A stretch of 64,000 nucleotides of DNA from Schistosoma haematobium. Lineage: Eukaryota; Platyhelminthes; Trematoda; Strigeidida; Schistosomatidae. The position numbers and the translations under genes were made by a program. The notes beneath the pieces are model-generated. The model did no database searches and had not been told where the DNA came from. It worked only from the letters and a program-made list of their open reading frames with translations. Where the stretch lies: contig NC_067201.1 in NCBI RefSeq assembly GCF_000699445.3, positions 11,649,501 to 11,713,500 on the forward strand, written 5' to 3'. Position 1 is the stretch's first letter; each line of letters begins with the position of its first letter. Shown piece by piece: positions 1 through 12,500 of this stretch.

Positions 1-194
1 GTCAAAAACTAGCACTATTAAAAAAATGCTGACTGATTTCAAGTGATAATTCATGTGACCACTGGAGATCGACCATGCCGGGAATGGGGCGGTTACTAAC
101 TAATTCTAAAATGGTTGAGCAATATCGAGAATTAAGTGAAATTAAACAAACAAACAAGCCATTGGATAATAACTTAGTATTTTATAGGTTAAGC

Positions 195-340
195 ACTGGT
201 CAACAGACCTGAAGCCCATAGAGTCAGTTCGAAATAGGCTTATGAATGGATACTATGAGTCCCATACTAGGGCAAAATATCCCCGTCCAATGTCCCTTGG
301 TCTTCAGTGGTTGTCTGACTAAGACCGGATTGTTATGTAA
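195..340 (+). repeat. decayed Smα-like hammerhead retroposon
   Basis: A stretch around 255-296 keeps the order of a hammerhead unit (CTATGAGTCCCATACTAGG, then CAAAATATCCCCGTCC). The core CTGANGA is mutated to CTATGAG and the GAAA segment to CAAAA, so the ribozyme is almost certainly dead. The following text resembles the 3' part of better copies, for example those near 34200 and 57200. Confidence 0.5.
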
Positions 341-3300
341 ATTATAAAATCTACAAACCCTTCATACTAAAAACACAGTGTCCATGAATCTCCCACAAAC
401 TGAACACAAGCTTCAAAACCGGTGAGTAGTAAATTACCCGCTGGATATTCCAGTCTAAACTTAATATTAAAACGTAACCTGACTCGTCCTTACGGATAAT
501 GAACACTTCAGTTCCGGTAAGAAAGTACACGGATCTCTACAATAACTGTAAACCTTTACATAAAATATTAAATCAAACCTTAATCTATAATTAAAGCAGA
601 TTTTCGAAATTGCAATGATGTAAAATTACCAAGGAGAATCAATGGCTCCATGCGAAATAAAAAGAAATATAAACTTCACTCGTAAAATACAAAGCAAACA
701 TATTTAGAAAACAAACATATGTTAGCAAAATGAAATATCTTTAATAAATAAAAACTTCGAATAATTAATACTTTTATACGTAAGTCGTCTGTTGTCTAAA
801 AAAAGTAAAAAATATTTCCGAATAGTTAATGCTCAAAGTGTTTGATTCTTTAAAAAGAGAAAAAAACTACGATTATGAATCAAAATAAGGTCTTAAGCAA
901 CCATAGATTGCTATTAAATAATTATATTTTATATGGATTAAGTTCAGTTATCGATTCATTCAACATGCAGAGAATACTACATAACAGCCTATTCAATATC
1001 CCTAACTATTCTACATTTCATTTGGATTGCGTGACATAATATAACAGACTGGATGATAGGCTGGGCGAACGCACGCAAATCCTGTGCCTGAGCTGACAAC
1101 CTGTCTCAAGGTCAAGCATCAGATAGGTGATGAGTAAGGAATGCTAATGCATAAAGCCGACGATGCACTATTTAAAATTTTAAGCTTACATATCTGAGGG
1201 GTATATATATATATGCCGAGTTATGTACACTATTATTTGATTGCCAATTACAACTTAGCCTTGTCATCCAATCACCATGTTGGGTTAGTGCATAGCAAGC
1301 GTGTATATCAGTGTTTGAGCTGGATAACTTAGGGGTGAAACACTTGATTAACATGTTTAATATACAACATCAGTTATTTTTATAAACATGATACCTTTGT
1401 TGTTCACTGACTAGCTTGTTCAATGTCATTAGAATTAATAATTAGCTGATAAAATATATTTCACTAGGCAATAACAGTCATTTAGAATACTGTGCACAAA
1501 TGTGATCCAAGACTAGGTTATAATTCACTTCAATGATACAAAGAAAAGACTTTTGTGGTTCCCTGTTTGATCATCATTGTATTCGAGGCACTGTTTACAC
1601 CCGGTGACAATACCATGTTGGTAATTCTGAGGTTCAGTGATGTATTGTCTTGGGGCAGTAATGTTAATTTAGTTGCTAGTACCTCATTAAAACGCTGAAT
1701 TCGGTTCCCTGTTCTTATTTTACGAATGTTATCTCTATAGTTTCCATATCAACTAATTAAAGAATATAGTAACTTGGTGAATGAAGCAAACAGGGTGCTC
1801 AGTTTATATGATGCCGTTGTGGGGAAGATAATGTATATGGTTACTATCTGTTAGTTCATCATGACTCTCTAGTTGGAGTCTTAGAAATCATGCAACTTAG
1901 TGGCTTGAGATTTTAACAGATATGGGTTGGGATAGAACCCAGAGGTGATCCTGTTGCAGTTTTCATCACAATGTGAACTGTCTTAACTGAAAGTCTTTTC
2001 GGGTATATTGTTAACTGAATTGTGTCTACTATCAAATACTCTTCTTATCCGTCAGTTAACTAATTGTTTAGCCCTTCAATCCTTTTTTCAAAACATTACC
2101 ATTTTATTAGTTTTGCTTTTTTAGTGGCCTACTGTATTCGAATTCATGTGCTATAGAAAGTAGAAACAATTATCCCTAAAACATCTATGCAAGCAGAGAA
2201 AGGCCTAAAATATGTAAAACCAAACAGAGCCAGTAAATTTACAGTTTCTCCTGATTTCACTTGTCATACATATTAATTTTCTCAAAGGTTTTGACGGTTT
2301 TTCCGGAACTCTAAAGTTTCATGTAACCGAATGATTTATGTGTAAGAACCAAATTTGAGGTAAAGCTTCAGTCAATGTACCACGTTTTAATTTGTTTAGC
2401 ATTTATCGACTGGTAAGAATCTATTTATCAGTTTAGTAAGCCGTAATCAAGCGTTCGTTAAAGAAACTCAACACTAAGATGTTTAAAAATGCTGAAAATA
2501 AGATATACGATCCAAGAAAAAAGAAAATGATAGCCATCAATGAAAATGAGTGAAGTTAAAAGATGAAAAAAGAGATAAATAAAACTAACCGCAATAATTT
2601 TTACATTTAAAAAAGTATAAAAGAGTAATTTCACCGTGTATGAATAATCATCCTTATCGATGTTTGATAAAGGTGTCATATCTAGCATTATTCTGTTCAT
2701 TTAGTATATTACTTCAGCACATAAGAGTGTCATTCCACTAAAGATTTTATTTCAATCATTTAAAGCTATTTACATATGTCTTCTGTGAACAAGCTATTGC
2801 AGAGCATTCCAACTTGGCAGATCAAAAAAGCAAATAAACTGAAAGTTAGAATTTGAAATAAAATCCTCAATGAACAGAAAAATACTAGATATTACCCACA
2901 TACTGAATACTTGAGAAGCAAATTCATTACAAATCCATAGACACATATCCCATTCCATTTTAACTATTTGAAAATTTCAAATTATTTTTTATGTATATAA
3001 AGACTAGAAATAATTACACGTTTTTTAAATGTATGTTTATCATCAATTACACAAGCATAAAACGATAGGTGTACATTGTTTATATACATCAAACATCAAA
3101 CAAATAACTCAAAGAAAGAAATGATGTCGTTTTCTTAAAAGAAATAGACACGTAGTATTATTATTGTATCATCTTAATTAGTAATAGCATTTACAAAAGG
3201 ATTTATCGATTGTAATTACCGTGTTCTGAGAAAAATTTGGGTCTTTTTTCGTTTAGACAACAAATTAAAAACAAGACATAACAGCCTACTTGTTTGTAAA

Positions 3301-6040
3301 ACATCTCCAACTATGTGTGTATTATCGTGTATAATGAAACGGATAGATATGATATCACAACTGATATAATTATCGAACTGATTAATTTGAAGACAATTCT
3401 CAGCACAAAACTAATAACATGTGGAGAATTATAGATAATTGGGGAAAAATAGTTGAACACTTAAATTTATCTGGGATTAAACAAACAGACAATAATATTG
3501 TGAAAGAAGTATATCATTGTCAATGAAACTGGGAGTACTTTCGATACATCAGGAAGAGATATAGCTTGTCATATAAAGTTATTAATTTCTACAGTGTTGA
3601 TTATTCTTCTAGCTAGAAGCTTTTCGCCTAACTCCGGCACGACTTACACTATACATCTTTTTGGAAATATGAGGAGATTTATTCAATCAACGCTTCACAA
3701 CAGAGCAGGTGGCATTTTATTTTATGAAAATAATGAATTCAACGCGACTAATCACTTCAACTAGTGTTATCAAACTACGTAACATGAGAACTGACTAAAT
3801 ACTACCATCTTAAATTATCAAATTTAGCGAACTACTCGTCAGTTAGTTTTGTATTTCAAATGGTATCCAAAGAAACTCAGACACCTGTCGAACTTTTCTA
3901 TCAAAAGGGTTATTGCATGTGTTCATCGAGGGACTTTTGAGAAAACAACGTCGTTCAGTATGGTTGTCAAAACAGCAAAGATGTGGTGAAAATGGTAGTC
4001 ACCTGTGCATATCATTCAATGCCGTCAGCTGACATAACAACTAAATCCAAAAAAGGATAACGTGGTATAACTGTTCATTGCTTGCGTCATAAACAGTTAG
4101 ATTTTTTTATGCCGGATACTGTCTAACGCTTAGAGTAGTGAATTATATTAGGTTGTCGTTAGGTATATGTGTATTCCAGATTTTGGCCAACGGTTACTTC
4201 ATTTTCACCAGAAAATATTGGTTATTGGATTTTAGTCAGGTAAAACACCAACATCAAATTTAATGGATGCTAAGAAAATCTTGATTTTGAACAATCAAGT
4301 AATGTCAATTGCATTGCTTTAAAAGAAAAATTAACTAAGCTGGAAAAACTTCGGAACTCCTTTTCATTAACATTTTAAATGGTTTCAGTTTATGTTTAAC
4401 TGTTGTTCTGAAAATGAATAGTATTTTAAATGTTGTATCTATGGGTTAAAAAGAGTTAAATATCAGGTTAATAAAGAGCTATGATATGTTTGTTATATTT
4501 TTACGTAACCGACTCACTTTGGGACTGAGTGATACGGGAAACAGTCCATGTGAATAAATTCATGAGTGATTGGCGGTCATACACAGTTGTTTCAAATATA
4601 TTTGCCACTGAATTGAAAAAAAAAAGAGTGGAAAGTATCACTTTTGAAGTTCCAACAATCAAAAATACAACGTTTGGTGTAAATTGATTAGCAGAAAAAA
4701 GAAAACTTGTCCCCCTGGACAAATTAGTTATCAACAAACTCACTATACTAATAATGTAGCTACATGAAATTTAAAGAATGATTACAAAAAAATTAAAGAA
4801 GCTTGAATGATCTTAATTATCACAACACGAAACTTACTTGTTATTTATGTTTTAAGAGTAGTTAGGTTAAATGACTTTCAAAACGATGACAATATCAAGA
4901 CTGACAGATATTTAGACCGAAAAAACCCACATAACAGCTAATAATCCTAAAACATTCTTTTTCTATGATTGACTAAAACATAGTATATATACAAATGCTT
5001 TGAATTAAGTAAAATTACTTTAAGAAATCAATCTATTAGTAAAAGAAGTGTGAAATTTGTATTCTTAGGACTTTAGAAATCTTTTACTATCTTAGCTTAT
5101 GACTGACTTCTATCCAATGAGAATAAAGCTCTAAGTAGATGCCAAGAATGCGAAGACAAGTCGACTTCATGTTACTTTTTGTTGAAAGCATTCAATCAAT
5201 TATTATCGGATAGTAGTAGAGACTCAGAGTCCTATATGTGTAAAATAGTTGAACCAATATGTAAACAAATAACTATTAATCATCCAGTTGGACAGATAAT
5301 TAGGCACTACCCAAACAAGTCATTTGTAGCCTCTTGCTGTTATACAAGGTGATATATGTTTGAATCTATAGAAAAGACCTTATTTCTTTCAAAACCAATC
5401 TATTCTTATCTTTGTTACCACTTAGGAGCAAGAAAGTGATGCCCAAGGTTATTTGACAACTTTTTAACCGGTCAATTTTGTATCTACCTCTATGAACTTA
5501 ACATTTACAAAAAATAAAGGTGCTTACTAAAAAAACAGTAAACTATCGAGATAAAAAAATTATTAATGTTTCAAGAATTTCTTTTATTATAATGGTTTTT
5601 AATCTATCGAATGAATGAACAGAGAATCATATCTTACAGTCTTAAGAAATGTTGTTATTTATTTACTTGATGAAAAAGAGTATACAAATCAATCAATAAA
5701 TTTCGACTAATTTTCAGGAAAATTATAGATCGATAGAAGATGAAGTAGATTGATGTGATGAACAATATAATAATTATATTTTCTAATTATGTAAATTTCC
5801 TTTAGTGACAGTGAGAAGATAGATAGACATACTAATATAAAGCTAATCACTGAAGAGCAGGGATATTTTAGCTTTTGTTATTTGCCCAGAGAATCAAAAC
5901 TAAAAAGAGCGTTTTCGAATTTTTGTAAAACACACGCTAGAAAAGAAGCTTGTTTACAGTTTCCGTCCAGATAACTCAGGTGAACAGAACAATTTAGCTA
6001 ATAGTGTATACCTTATACAAAAAGGTAACTGCATTTTTTT
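341..6040. other. gene-poor AT-rich stretch
   Basis: I find no exon with recognisable protein similarity, no tRNA or rRNA, and no long open frame. The open frames present (up to 80 codons) are AT-rich, hydrophobic and low-complexity, as chance frames are. Old diverged repeats may be present but I cannot name any. Confidence 0.5.
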
Positions 6041-6059
6041 TATCCTCGTTTACTCAATG

Positions 6060-6740
6060 AACTGATAAAACAGCTTACTTAATTACTTACGCCTGTTACT
6101 CCCAATGGAGCATAGGCCGCCGACCAGCATTCTCTAACCCACTCTGTCCTGGACCTTCTTTTCTAGTTACATCCAATTCTTGTTCATTTTTCTCATGTCT
6201 ATCTCTATTTCCCGGCGTAATGTGTTCTTTGGTCTTCCTCTTCACATTTTGGCCTTGAGGGTTCCATATGAGGGCTTGTCTTGTGACGCAGTTGGGTGCT
6301 TTCCTCAATGTGTGTCCTATCCACTTCCAGCGCTTCTTCCTGACTTCTTCCTCTGTTGGGATCTGGTTTGTTCTCTCCCACAGTAGGTTGTTGCTAATAG
6401 TGTCCGGCCGACGGATCCAAAGTATTTTGCGTAGACAACTGTTAATAAACACCTGTATTTTCTGGATGATGGCTTTCGTAGTTCTCCAGGTTTCAGCCCC
6501 ATACAGTAGAACTGTCTTGACATTTGTATTGAAAATCCTGACCTTGGTGTTGGTTGACAGTTGCTTTGAGTTCCAGATATTCTTCGGTTGTAAATATGCT
6601 GCTCTTGCTTTGCCGATCCGCGCCCTCACATCTGCATCAGATCCACCCTGTTCATCAATGATGCTACCCAGATAATGTAAAGGTTTTTACATCTTCCAAA
6701 TCTTCGCCGTTAATTGTGATTGGATTGTTGCAACTTAATT
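6060..6740 (-). mobile_element. RTE-clade (SR2-like) LINE, 3' fragment
   Basis: Read on the minus strand, this encodes the C-terminal part of an RTE-type endonuclease/reverse transcriptase. The C-terminal region has [20 protein letters not shown], then LRKIL, WERTNQ and [13 protein letters not shown]. The frame is intact from about 6690 to about 6250, then shifts, and the final stretch is read in another frame. The right end lies near 6735, so the copy lacks endonuclease and most of the RT. The left end finishes in a short TAAG-rich tail. It closely matches the copy at 55520-56375 in the same orientation. It is a dead 5'-truncated insertion. Confidence 0.9.
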
Positions 6741-7230
6741 TAAAGAAACTGGTTTCGTTAAACATCAAATCAGTATACTGAATAGGGATTATTTTTCTAG
6801 TCGATCATTTTGAGGTATGTACATTAAAACGGTGTATCGCCTCTGAATAATTGCTCACGCACCAAATAAATAATTCGGTATTTGTTCTTATAAATGTTAA
6901 ACAAGTGCTTCGCAAAAATTATTTTATAAACAAAAGTGTGAAAAACAAAATTCCACTTTTCATTTATACTACACCTACACGCTGTACCTCTTGTTATCCA
7001 AGAAGCCAAGATAGAAGCTAGTACACAAAAACACAAACCACGTGGATTAATATACAAAACTAAGTTACCAGACAATTAATAGTGAGCAATGCCTGACTTT
7101 GAAATAGAGTATTAGGTAAAGATGGCAAACAGAATGATGAAGTAGTAAATCTTCATCAACTGAAATGGTTAAGACATGTTACGCATGCCCTATAATCGCC
7201 TACCTCCTCGATGGGTGATGTTTGCCGGTA

Positions 7231-7729
7231 TAGGAGTAGCCCCCAAATGCCCTGGTACGGCCGAGAGTGGGGAGGGTCCGCTCTCCCTCTCGAAATGCTC
7301 TCACACGGCCACGCGTATATAGCCTCTGCCAGGGAAGTCCTACTCACTGCCTTCTCGTGGCGGGGGTGTTGTTTACGAAAATGAGAGGACGAAAAGCGAA
7401 TGTCCGGTGCTTTAACCGGATTCCAAATCTATGGTGCACATGGGCTCCAGTATCCTGCGGGAACAAATGGCGTATGAACCAATTGTTGGTCACCGGCTTC
7501 CATGGGACTGCATCTCCTTACGATGCTCCACTGCCTTGTGGATCAGACCTTCAGGTCGAAGGCTCGGGGTGTGGCCCCCCAAGAAAACCACCTGCTTCGG
7601 TCTGGGCATCCTAGCAGTATCACAGCCCTCACACATATCGAATGAGATTTGTGTGGCGCATATGTATTTGGTGCCTCTTTGTACCATTATCTATGTGTTG
7701 AAATAAATAAATAATAATAATAGGAGTAG
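7231..7729 (+). mobile_element. ~480-bp retroposon (family R1) with target-site duplication
   Basis: This is one of four copies of a dispersed repeat in the window; the others are near 26897-27408, 43095-43612 and 52184-52630. It starts at CCCCCAAATGCCCTGG and ends in a tail of AAATAAATAAATAATAATAA. The copy at 7240-7720 is flanked by a perfect 9-bp direct repeat TAGGAGTAG at 7231-7239 and 7721-7729, which marks insertion by target-primed reverse transcription. It lacks about 60 bp found in the middle of the other copies. No recognisable protein is encoded. It may be the 3' end of a LINE or a non-autonomous derivative; the autonomous partner is not visible here. Confidence 0.75.
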
Positions 7730-7773
7730 GGTGGAAGAAAGTTAGTGGCAGCCAAAACAAAATATGGCATCAT

Positions 7774-8165
7774 TCCATCAAGTCATAGACGATTAAACTG
7801 AGCCATCTTAGGTGTAGTCTACCTGGTTAGGTTCTGTGTAATTATTAAAACAGACGTTCAAGGACTTTGAACAGCATGGCTCAAAATCGTTTGCAGTGGC
7901 GCAGGTGCATACACTCTTTGTGTTCTACGAAATTCTAATCTTCTGAATTCTTCACGTCCTTTATTTCTCTTTCGAAATTCATTTCACTGGATTATACTCC
8001 TTGAATAAAATCTTCAAATCCTAATCTTTCCGATTACCGCTTATAATTTTACTACCTCTACCACTACGGGATTTGAATCGACAGTTGTATCTCTGTGATA
8101 ATGTGGTATGGCAACTTGAACTTATGTACGTACGTACGAAGTTCTACGTTGTCGCTGGCCGTTTG
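7774..8165 (+). repeat. dispersed repeat family R2 (LINE 3' end-like)
   Basis: The block aligns through most of its length with 57480-57870 in the same orientation. Shared landmarks are ACTGAGCCAT, GTGTAGACTA, ATGGCTCAAAATCGTTTG, CACTCTTT and, at the right end, GGTATGGCAACT followed by GTACGTACG repeats. Shorter copies occur at 8500-8705 (plus), 24790-24965 (minus) and 29055-29215 (minus). The left third could encode the last residues of a reverse-transcriptase ORF and the right part a 3' UTR, but this is inference from its layout. Confidence 0.6.
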
Positions 8166-8194
8166 CAGTTGCTATTCATATATGTGTCTGCCTC

Positions 8195-8520
8195 CAATTA
8201 CCAACACAATGTGTTCTTTGGTCTTCCTCTTTTTTTTCCATTCAGGACTCCAAGTGAGGACTTGCCTCGTGATATAGTCCGATGTTTTCCGTAATATATG
8301 TCCTATCCACTTCCATCGTCTTTCCCTAATTTCCTCTTCAGTTAGAAGCTGGTTTGTCCTTTCCCACAGGCTCTGACCCAAAAAATTAAATAAGGTTATA
8401 AGGAATTTGGGAAACAAATGGAAAGGAATGTCCAGGACAGAATTGGGTGGAGAATGCTGGTGGGTAGCCTATGCTCCTCCACGAGGGGTAACAGGGCCTA
8501 ATTTATTTACTTTTTCTTCA
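8195..8520 (+). mobile_element. RTE LINE 3' end with internal inversion (twin-priming-like)
   Basis: The right part (about 8415-8500) reads on the plus strand as the C-terminus of the same RTE protein as at 6 kb and 55 kb ([19 protein letters not shown], stop) and is followed by an A-rich tail. The left part (about 8200-8385) reads on the minus strand as the preceding protein segment ([20 protein letters not shown], then IGHILRK). The two halves therefore face opposite ways, with the 5' segment inverted, which is the layout twin priming produces. The insertion lies next to R2-family sequence on both sides. Confidence 0.7.
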
Positions 8521-8705
8521 CTAATTATATTTCCTTCTCAAATCTCATTTTCGATGCCTTATCTTTTCCACTACCATTGAAACTGTTACTATCTCTACTA
8601 CTCTGGGATTTGGTCTGACAATTTCATCTTTCTGCACTAATGGGGTATGGCACCTTGAACCGATGAGTGTACGTACCATATTTAACGTTGTGACTGACTG
8701 ATTAG
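8500..8705 (+). repeat. divergent R2-family copy
   Basis: Shares with 7900-8160 the landmarks TCTACTACTCTGGGATTTG, GGGGTATGGCACCTTGAACC and GTGTACGTACC, with many substitutions. It directly follows the RTE 3' end, so R2 may be part of the downstream region of such elements. Confidence 0.45.
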
Positions 8706-9512
8706 GCATCCACTCAACTCTCGAACAAGACATCGATTTTTTTGCTGCTGAGTTGGTCTATGGAAGGACGCTATATTTGCTTGGTGATTTTTTTAACCGT
8801 GCAACAAATATTCCAACAGACATAAGCAGAAATTAAGAAAACAGATTGAACCCATTAGATCTGTCAACCCGCAAACCCAGAAAGCAAGACCATTCGTGCT
8901 TATCGAATTAGAAAAATGCTCATATAAATTCGTCAGAAATGAAAAAGTATGACAGCCCTCTTAAAATCATCAAGAAAGACGGTAAAACAGTCAAAGCTGA
9001 AAGAGTATGTAAGACACTGTTAGCACCGATCGAGTTAAATCAACATTTCTAGAAAGTACTGAGCAACAAGCGATAAAATCACTAAAATCTACAGCAGGAC
9101 AAGCAATAAATAAGCTAACTGCAACAAACGCTACCCTACACCAAAGTTCGACAACCACAGAAACCATGATAAGATCAGAAAGAAGAGGGAATTAGTTTGA
9201 AAGAGATGTGGCAACCACCATATTTACCTAAATCAAACCCTCGCATTATTATATAACTTTTATGTACATTTTCTTTTGTGTTATGATTGTTTTTGTTACT
9301 ATTCTTAATTGGTACTACGGAATTTTATTATCTTTACATCTTAACCTTTCAGTTTTTTGGGACGTTAAGCATGTACACACTTCCCACATTCTGAAAATCA
9401 TTATTTTGATAAGAATCACATCTGGACAGTAAGTCGAAGCGGTGTAGATATTCCTAGAAATGGGAAATGTTTGGAATTGACTACCTAATCGGTAGCGAAC
9501 GAGATGTCCTAG

Positions 9513-12500
9513 TCATGTCAGTTTTCGAATACCTGCCAAATAAATGTGGCGAATTTGATTACGGTCAGACTTTTGAGACTTGTATATTTGAAAATCTGAA
9601 AGAAAACTCAAAGTAAATGAAGGTGAGGAACTGAAAACAGAGCTAAATACATCCAGATCACCGATAACTTGATGAGCTATACCTAATATTAACATGGATG
9701 AAAGATAATTAGCACCGATGGAAAGCTTTAAATCGTGTTTATTTGGATTAAGAATTCTATTTATCGAGAAACATCTTAGAAACACCACCCCAGCTATCTA
9801 CGTCAAGCGTTTTTGAAAACACTAAAAACATAGCCTGTTACTAACAGTCAGTTTGACTGACGGGACATTTGACAAACCACTCTTCCACTAGTCATTCAAA
9901 GGAGACTATTGTCTTATGCGTCTAACCCTTCATCTTAATATTTGTGGAGCATCTCTTAGTGTTTCAAGTAGATTCCTTTCTGTAAAAAGTGGACACTTAA
10001 CACCATGTATTACAACACATAGGACACAATTAGATTACCTTTCTCCGATTGAGACCATCGAGAAACTTCTGTAGAATCTAAAGTTGCATCTTTAGGTTTA
10101 TCAACTTTGTGACAGCTAAGTACAATACATAAATCACGTTTCTCGCGATATCTGTCAATCTACGGAAACAAAAGTTATAGGATTTAGTAGGACAGATTTA
10201 CGTCTTGTTTTAAACTTTGAACAGAGCTGAAAGATTTGGAATCGCTTATATCATATACCAAAATGAATGCATCAGCACAATTCACAAAATGTTTTTCCAA
10301 TTTAGTCATCCCTCCAAGATCGTAAATTCGAACTTTTTCTTTAAAACCACGATCTGTCTCGACAACGGCATTATAAGTGTCTTCATAAGTCGAAATCTGG
10401 TAATTAAAATATATTCTTAAATGAATGATTATCATTTATACATAAGGAAATTATAAAGAAATTTTCAATATTTAGAGATAAGACTCATAAAACATTGATT
10501 TAATGTTTCGAAAAATGTAGTGATTTTGAAATAAGCTGTTGCTAGTCCAAACGACTAAAACTCAAAACATATTTGTTAGCTGCTTCATTTGAGCTTTGAA
10601 CACCTTACGCAGTTTGTACCAACGATCTTCGCAATTCGTAGGAAACAAGATGGTATAGTCAGTAGGATAATATGGATTCATCGTACAAGTTCACAGTATG
10701 GGGCTATTACACAAAATCTGGTCACCCTAAGCGAATTTAAAATGAAAAAAACTAATGTCATAAGAAGTACACTTAGCCACCTTCGACAGGCCATACAGAC
10801 AAAAGTTCCACAAGCAATATCTCATTTTCTTCGTTTTAAAGTCTTGTACACCTCACCTATGGTTCTCTTATCGATAAGGAAGGTCTAAGTAGATAGTACA
10901 GTCGCTCGATTTAAAAGGACAATGGTATTGTTTCTCGTTGAGTTAATTAGCTGTTTTGATCGTAAATTACGCATCAAAACTACTGTTTACACTTTAATCG
11001 CATCTACTCCAGTTAAAGTGATATTGTATTGAGTGTTTTGATTTTGCTTTTGTGTATTTATTGCATCGAAGCATACTTGGTCGACTTTTACTTGATTTAT
11101 TTAGTTGAGGTTTGAGAATCCTTTTACATATCCTGTTTTTGTCACCGTTCTAGTTGTTTTTCAAGATGGCTAGATCTGCACATAAATGTGGACAACCATA
11201 TTGCTTATTTCCCGGGGAGGAAGGGATGCAATGTGATGAGTGAAATAAGTGGTTCCATAAGATGTGCACCCGATTAAGCCTCACTGCATATAAAAGGTGC
11301 TCAAAGTCCAACTCTCATTGGCTTTGTAGTTTTTGTTGCTCGAGCAAAACACTACTCATCCAGGAAGCAGTTAGCCTCCTGATGTTGGCTAATAAGAAGG
11401 TTGATGAGGGCCGTACTGGTAACATTGGTACTGATGGCGAAGATTGCGTTAGTGTTGTAAGTGCTGTCACGGCGCAAGCCAGACATCTACCTGTGCAACC
11501 CGCAGTTAAACGTTCTCCCCCGAAACGATCAGTGAGTGACACCTCATTAAACGTTGGTGGCCATATTGCTACAGCAGCAACCGGTGACCCAGATAAAACA
11601 ATTACTGTCCCGAGTTGTTCTAATGTAGATGTTTCGGCTGATGGAAAATGGATTACGCGAAAACGCAGAAGAGTAGGAAAGACAGCTAAAACTAATGACT
11701 GTTTACCTGATAAGTACTTGGTGGACTCTCAGATCAATCCACCAAAGCTCCAAAGTAAAGCTTCGTCTAACACTGTTGTGAGTCACTCACAGGACTCGGT
11801 TACAATAAAACCTAATCATAAGATACCAGTAGTTAATATGCAGGATCTATCGTCACGGTCGAAAGCTGTTAACACAATTTCAAAGGAAGCTAAACCCCTT
11901 CTTAGTTTAATTATTTGGAATCTAGAGGAGTCGAAAGATAACGACCCTGCTAGAAGACATACGCATGACCTGCGGTTAATGGAGTCTGTGGTAAGAAATG
12001 TACTACCTGAAGAGGTTTCAGGGGTACATATTACAAAGGTAATACGACTTGGTAAATGGGTTGGAGGCGAGACCCAACCAAGAAAAATCCTGAAGCTGGT
12101 TCTCGGGAGTTTCGAAGAAAGAGACATATTATTGAAAAACGCACCAAAAACTCGTGACTCAAATATCCGTATTCGACCAGATTGGCCGCTTGAGGATCGA
12201 ATCAAGTGGAAGAATGCTCTTACGGAGTTGAGGACTCGCAAATTAAATGGCGAAAATAACCTTACCATTAAGGGTTTTCGGGTAGTCAGGTCTTGGAAGC
12301 CAATGCTTCCGAGGCCTGTATGGGTAGAATGATTGATTGCCAAAACACCTTAAGTGTGCGCTACACGAACGCTCGTAGTCTTAGAAATAAAACGTCCGAG
12401 CTAAGTCTGATGGTGGAAGAATTATGTCCCGATATAATCGTTGTTACAGAAACTTGGTTCACAGTAGATATAGACTGTTCTCCTTTCATTGCAGGCTATA

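Noticed and set aside
6180..6675. Plus-strand open frames of 68 and 135 codons
   Set aside because: They are antisense to the RTE reverse-transcriptase fragment, which has clear protein motifs on the minus strand.
7267..7706. Open frames of 91-115 codons inside the R1 repeat
   Set aside because: They are broken in the other three copies, so there is no sign that R1 codes for protein.
10010..10038. Read-through of GTPase exon 3 to a nearby TAA
   Set aside because: It would lose the last family helix; a GTAATC donor at 10038 joins in phase to an exon at 9595 with a fitting C-terminus.
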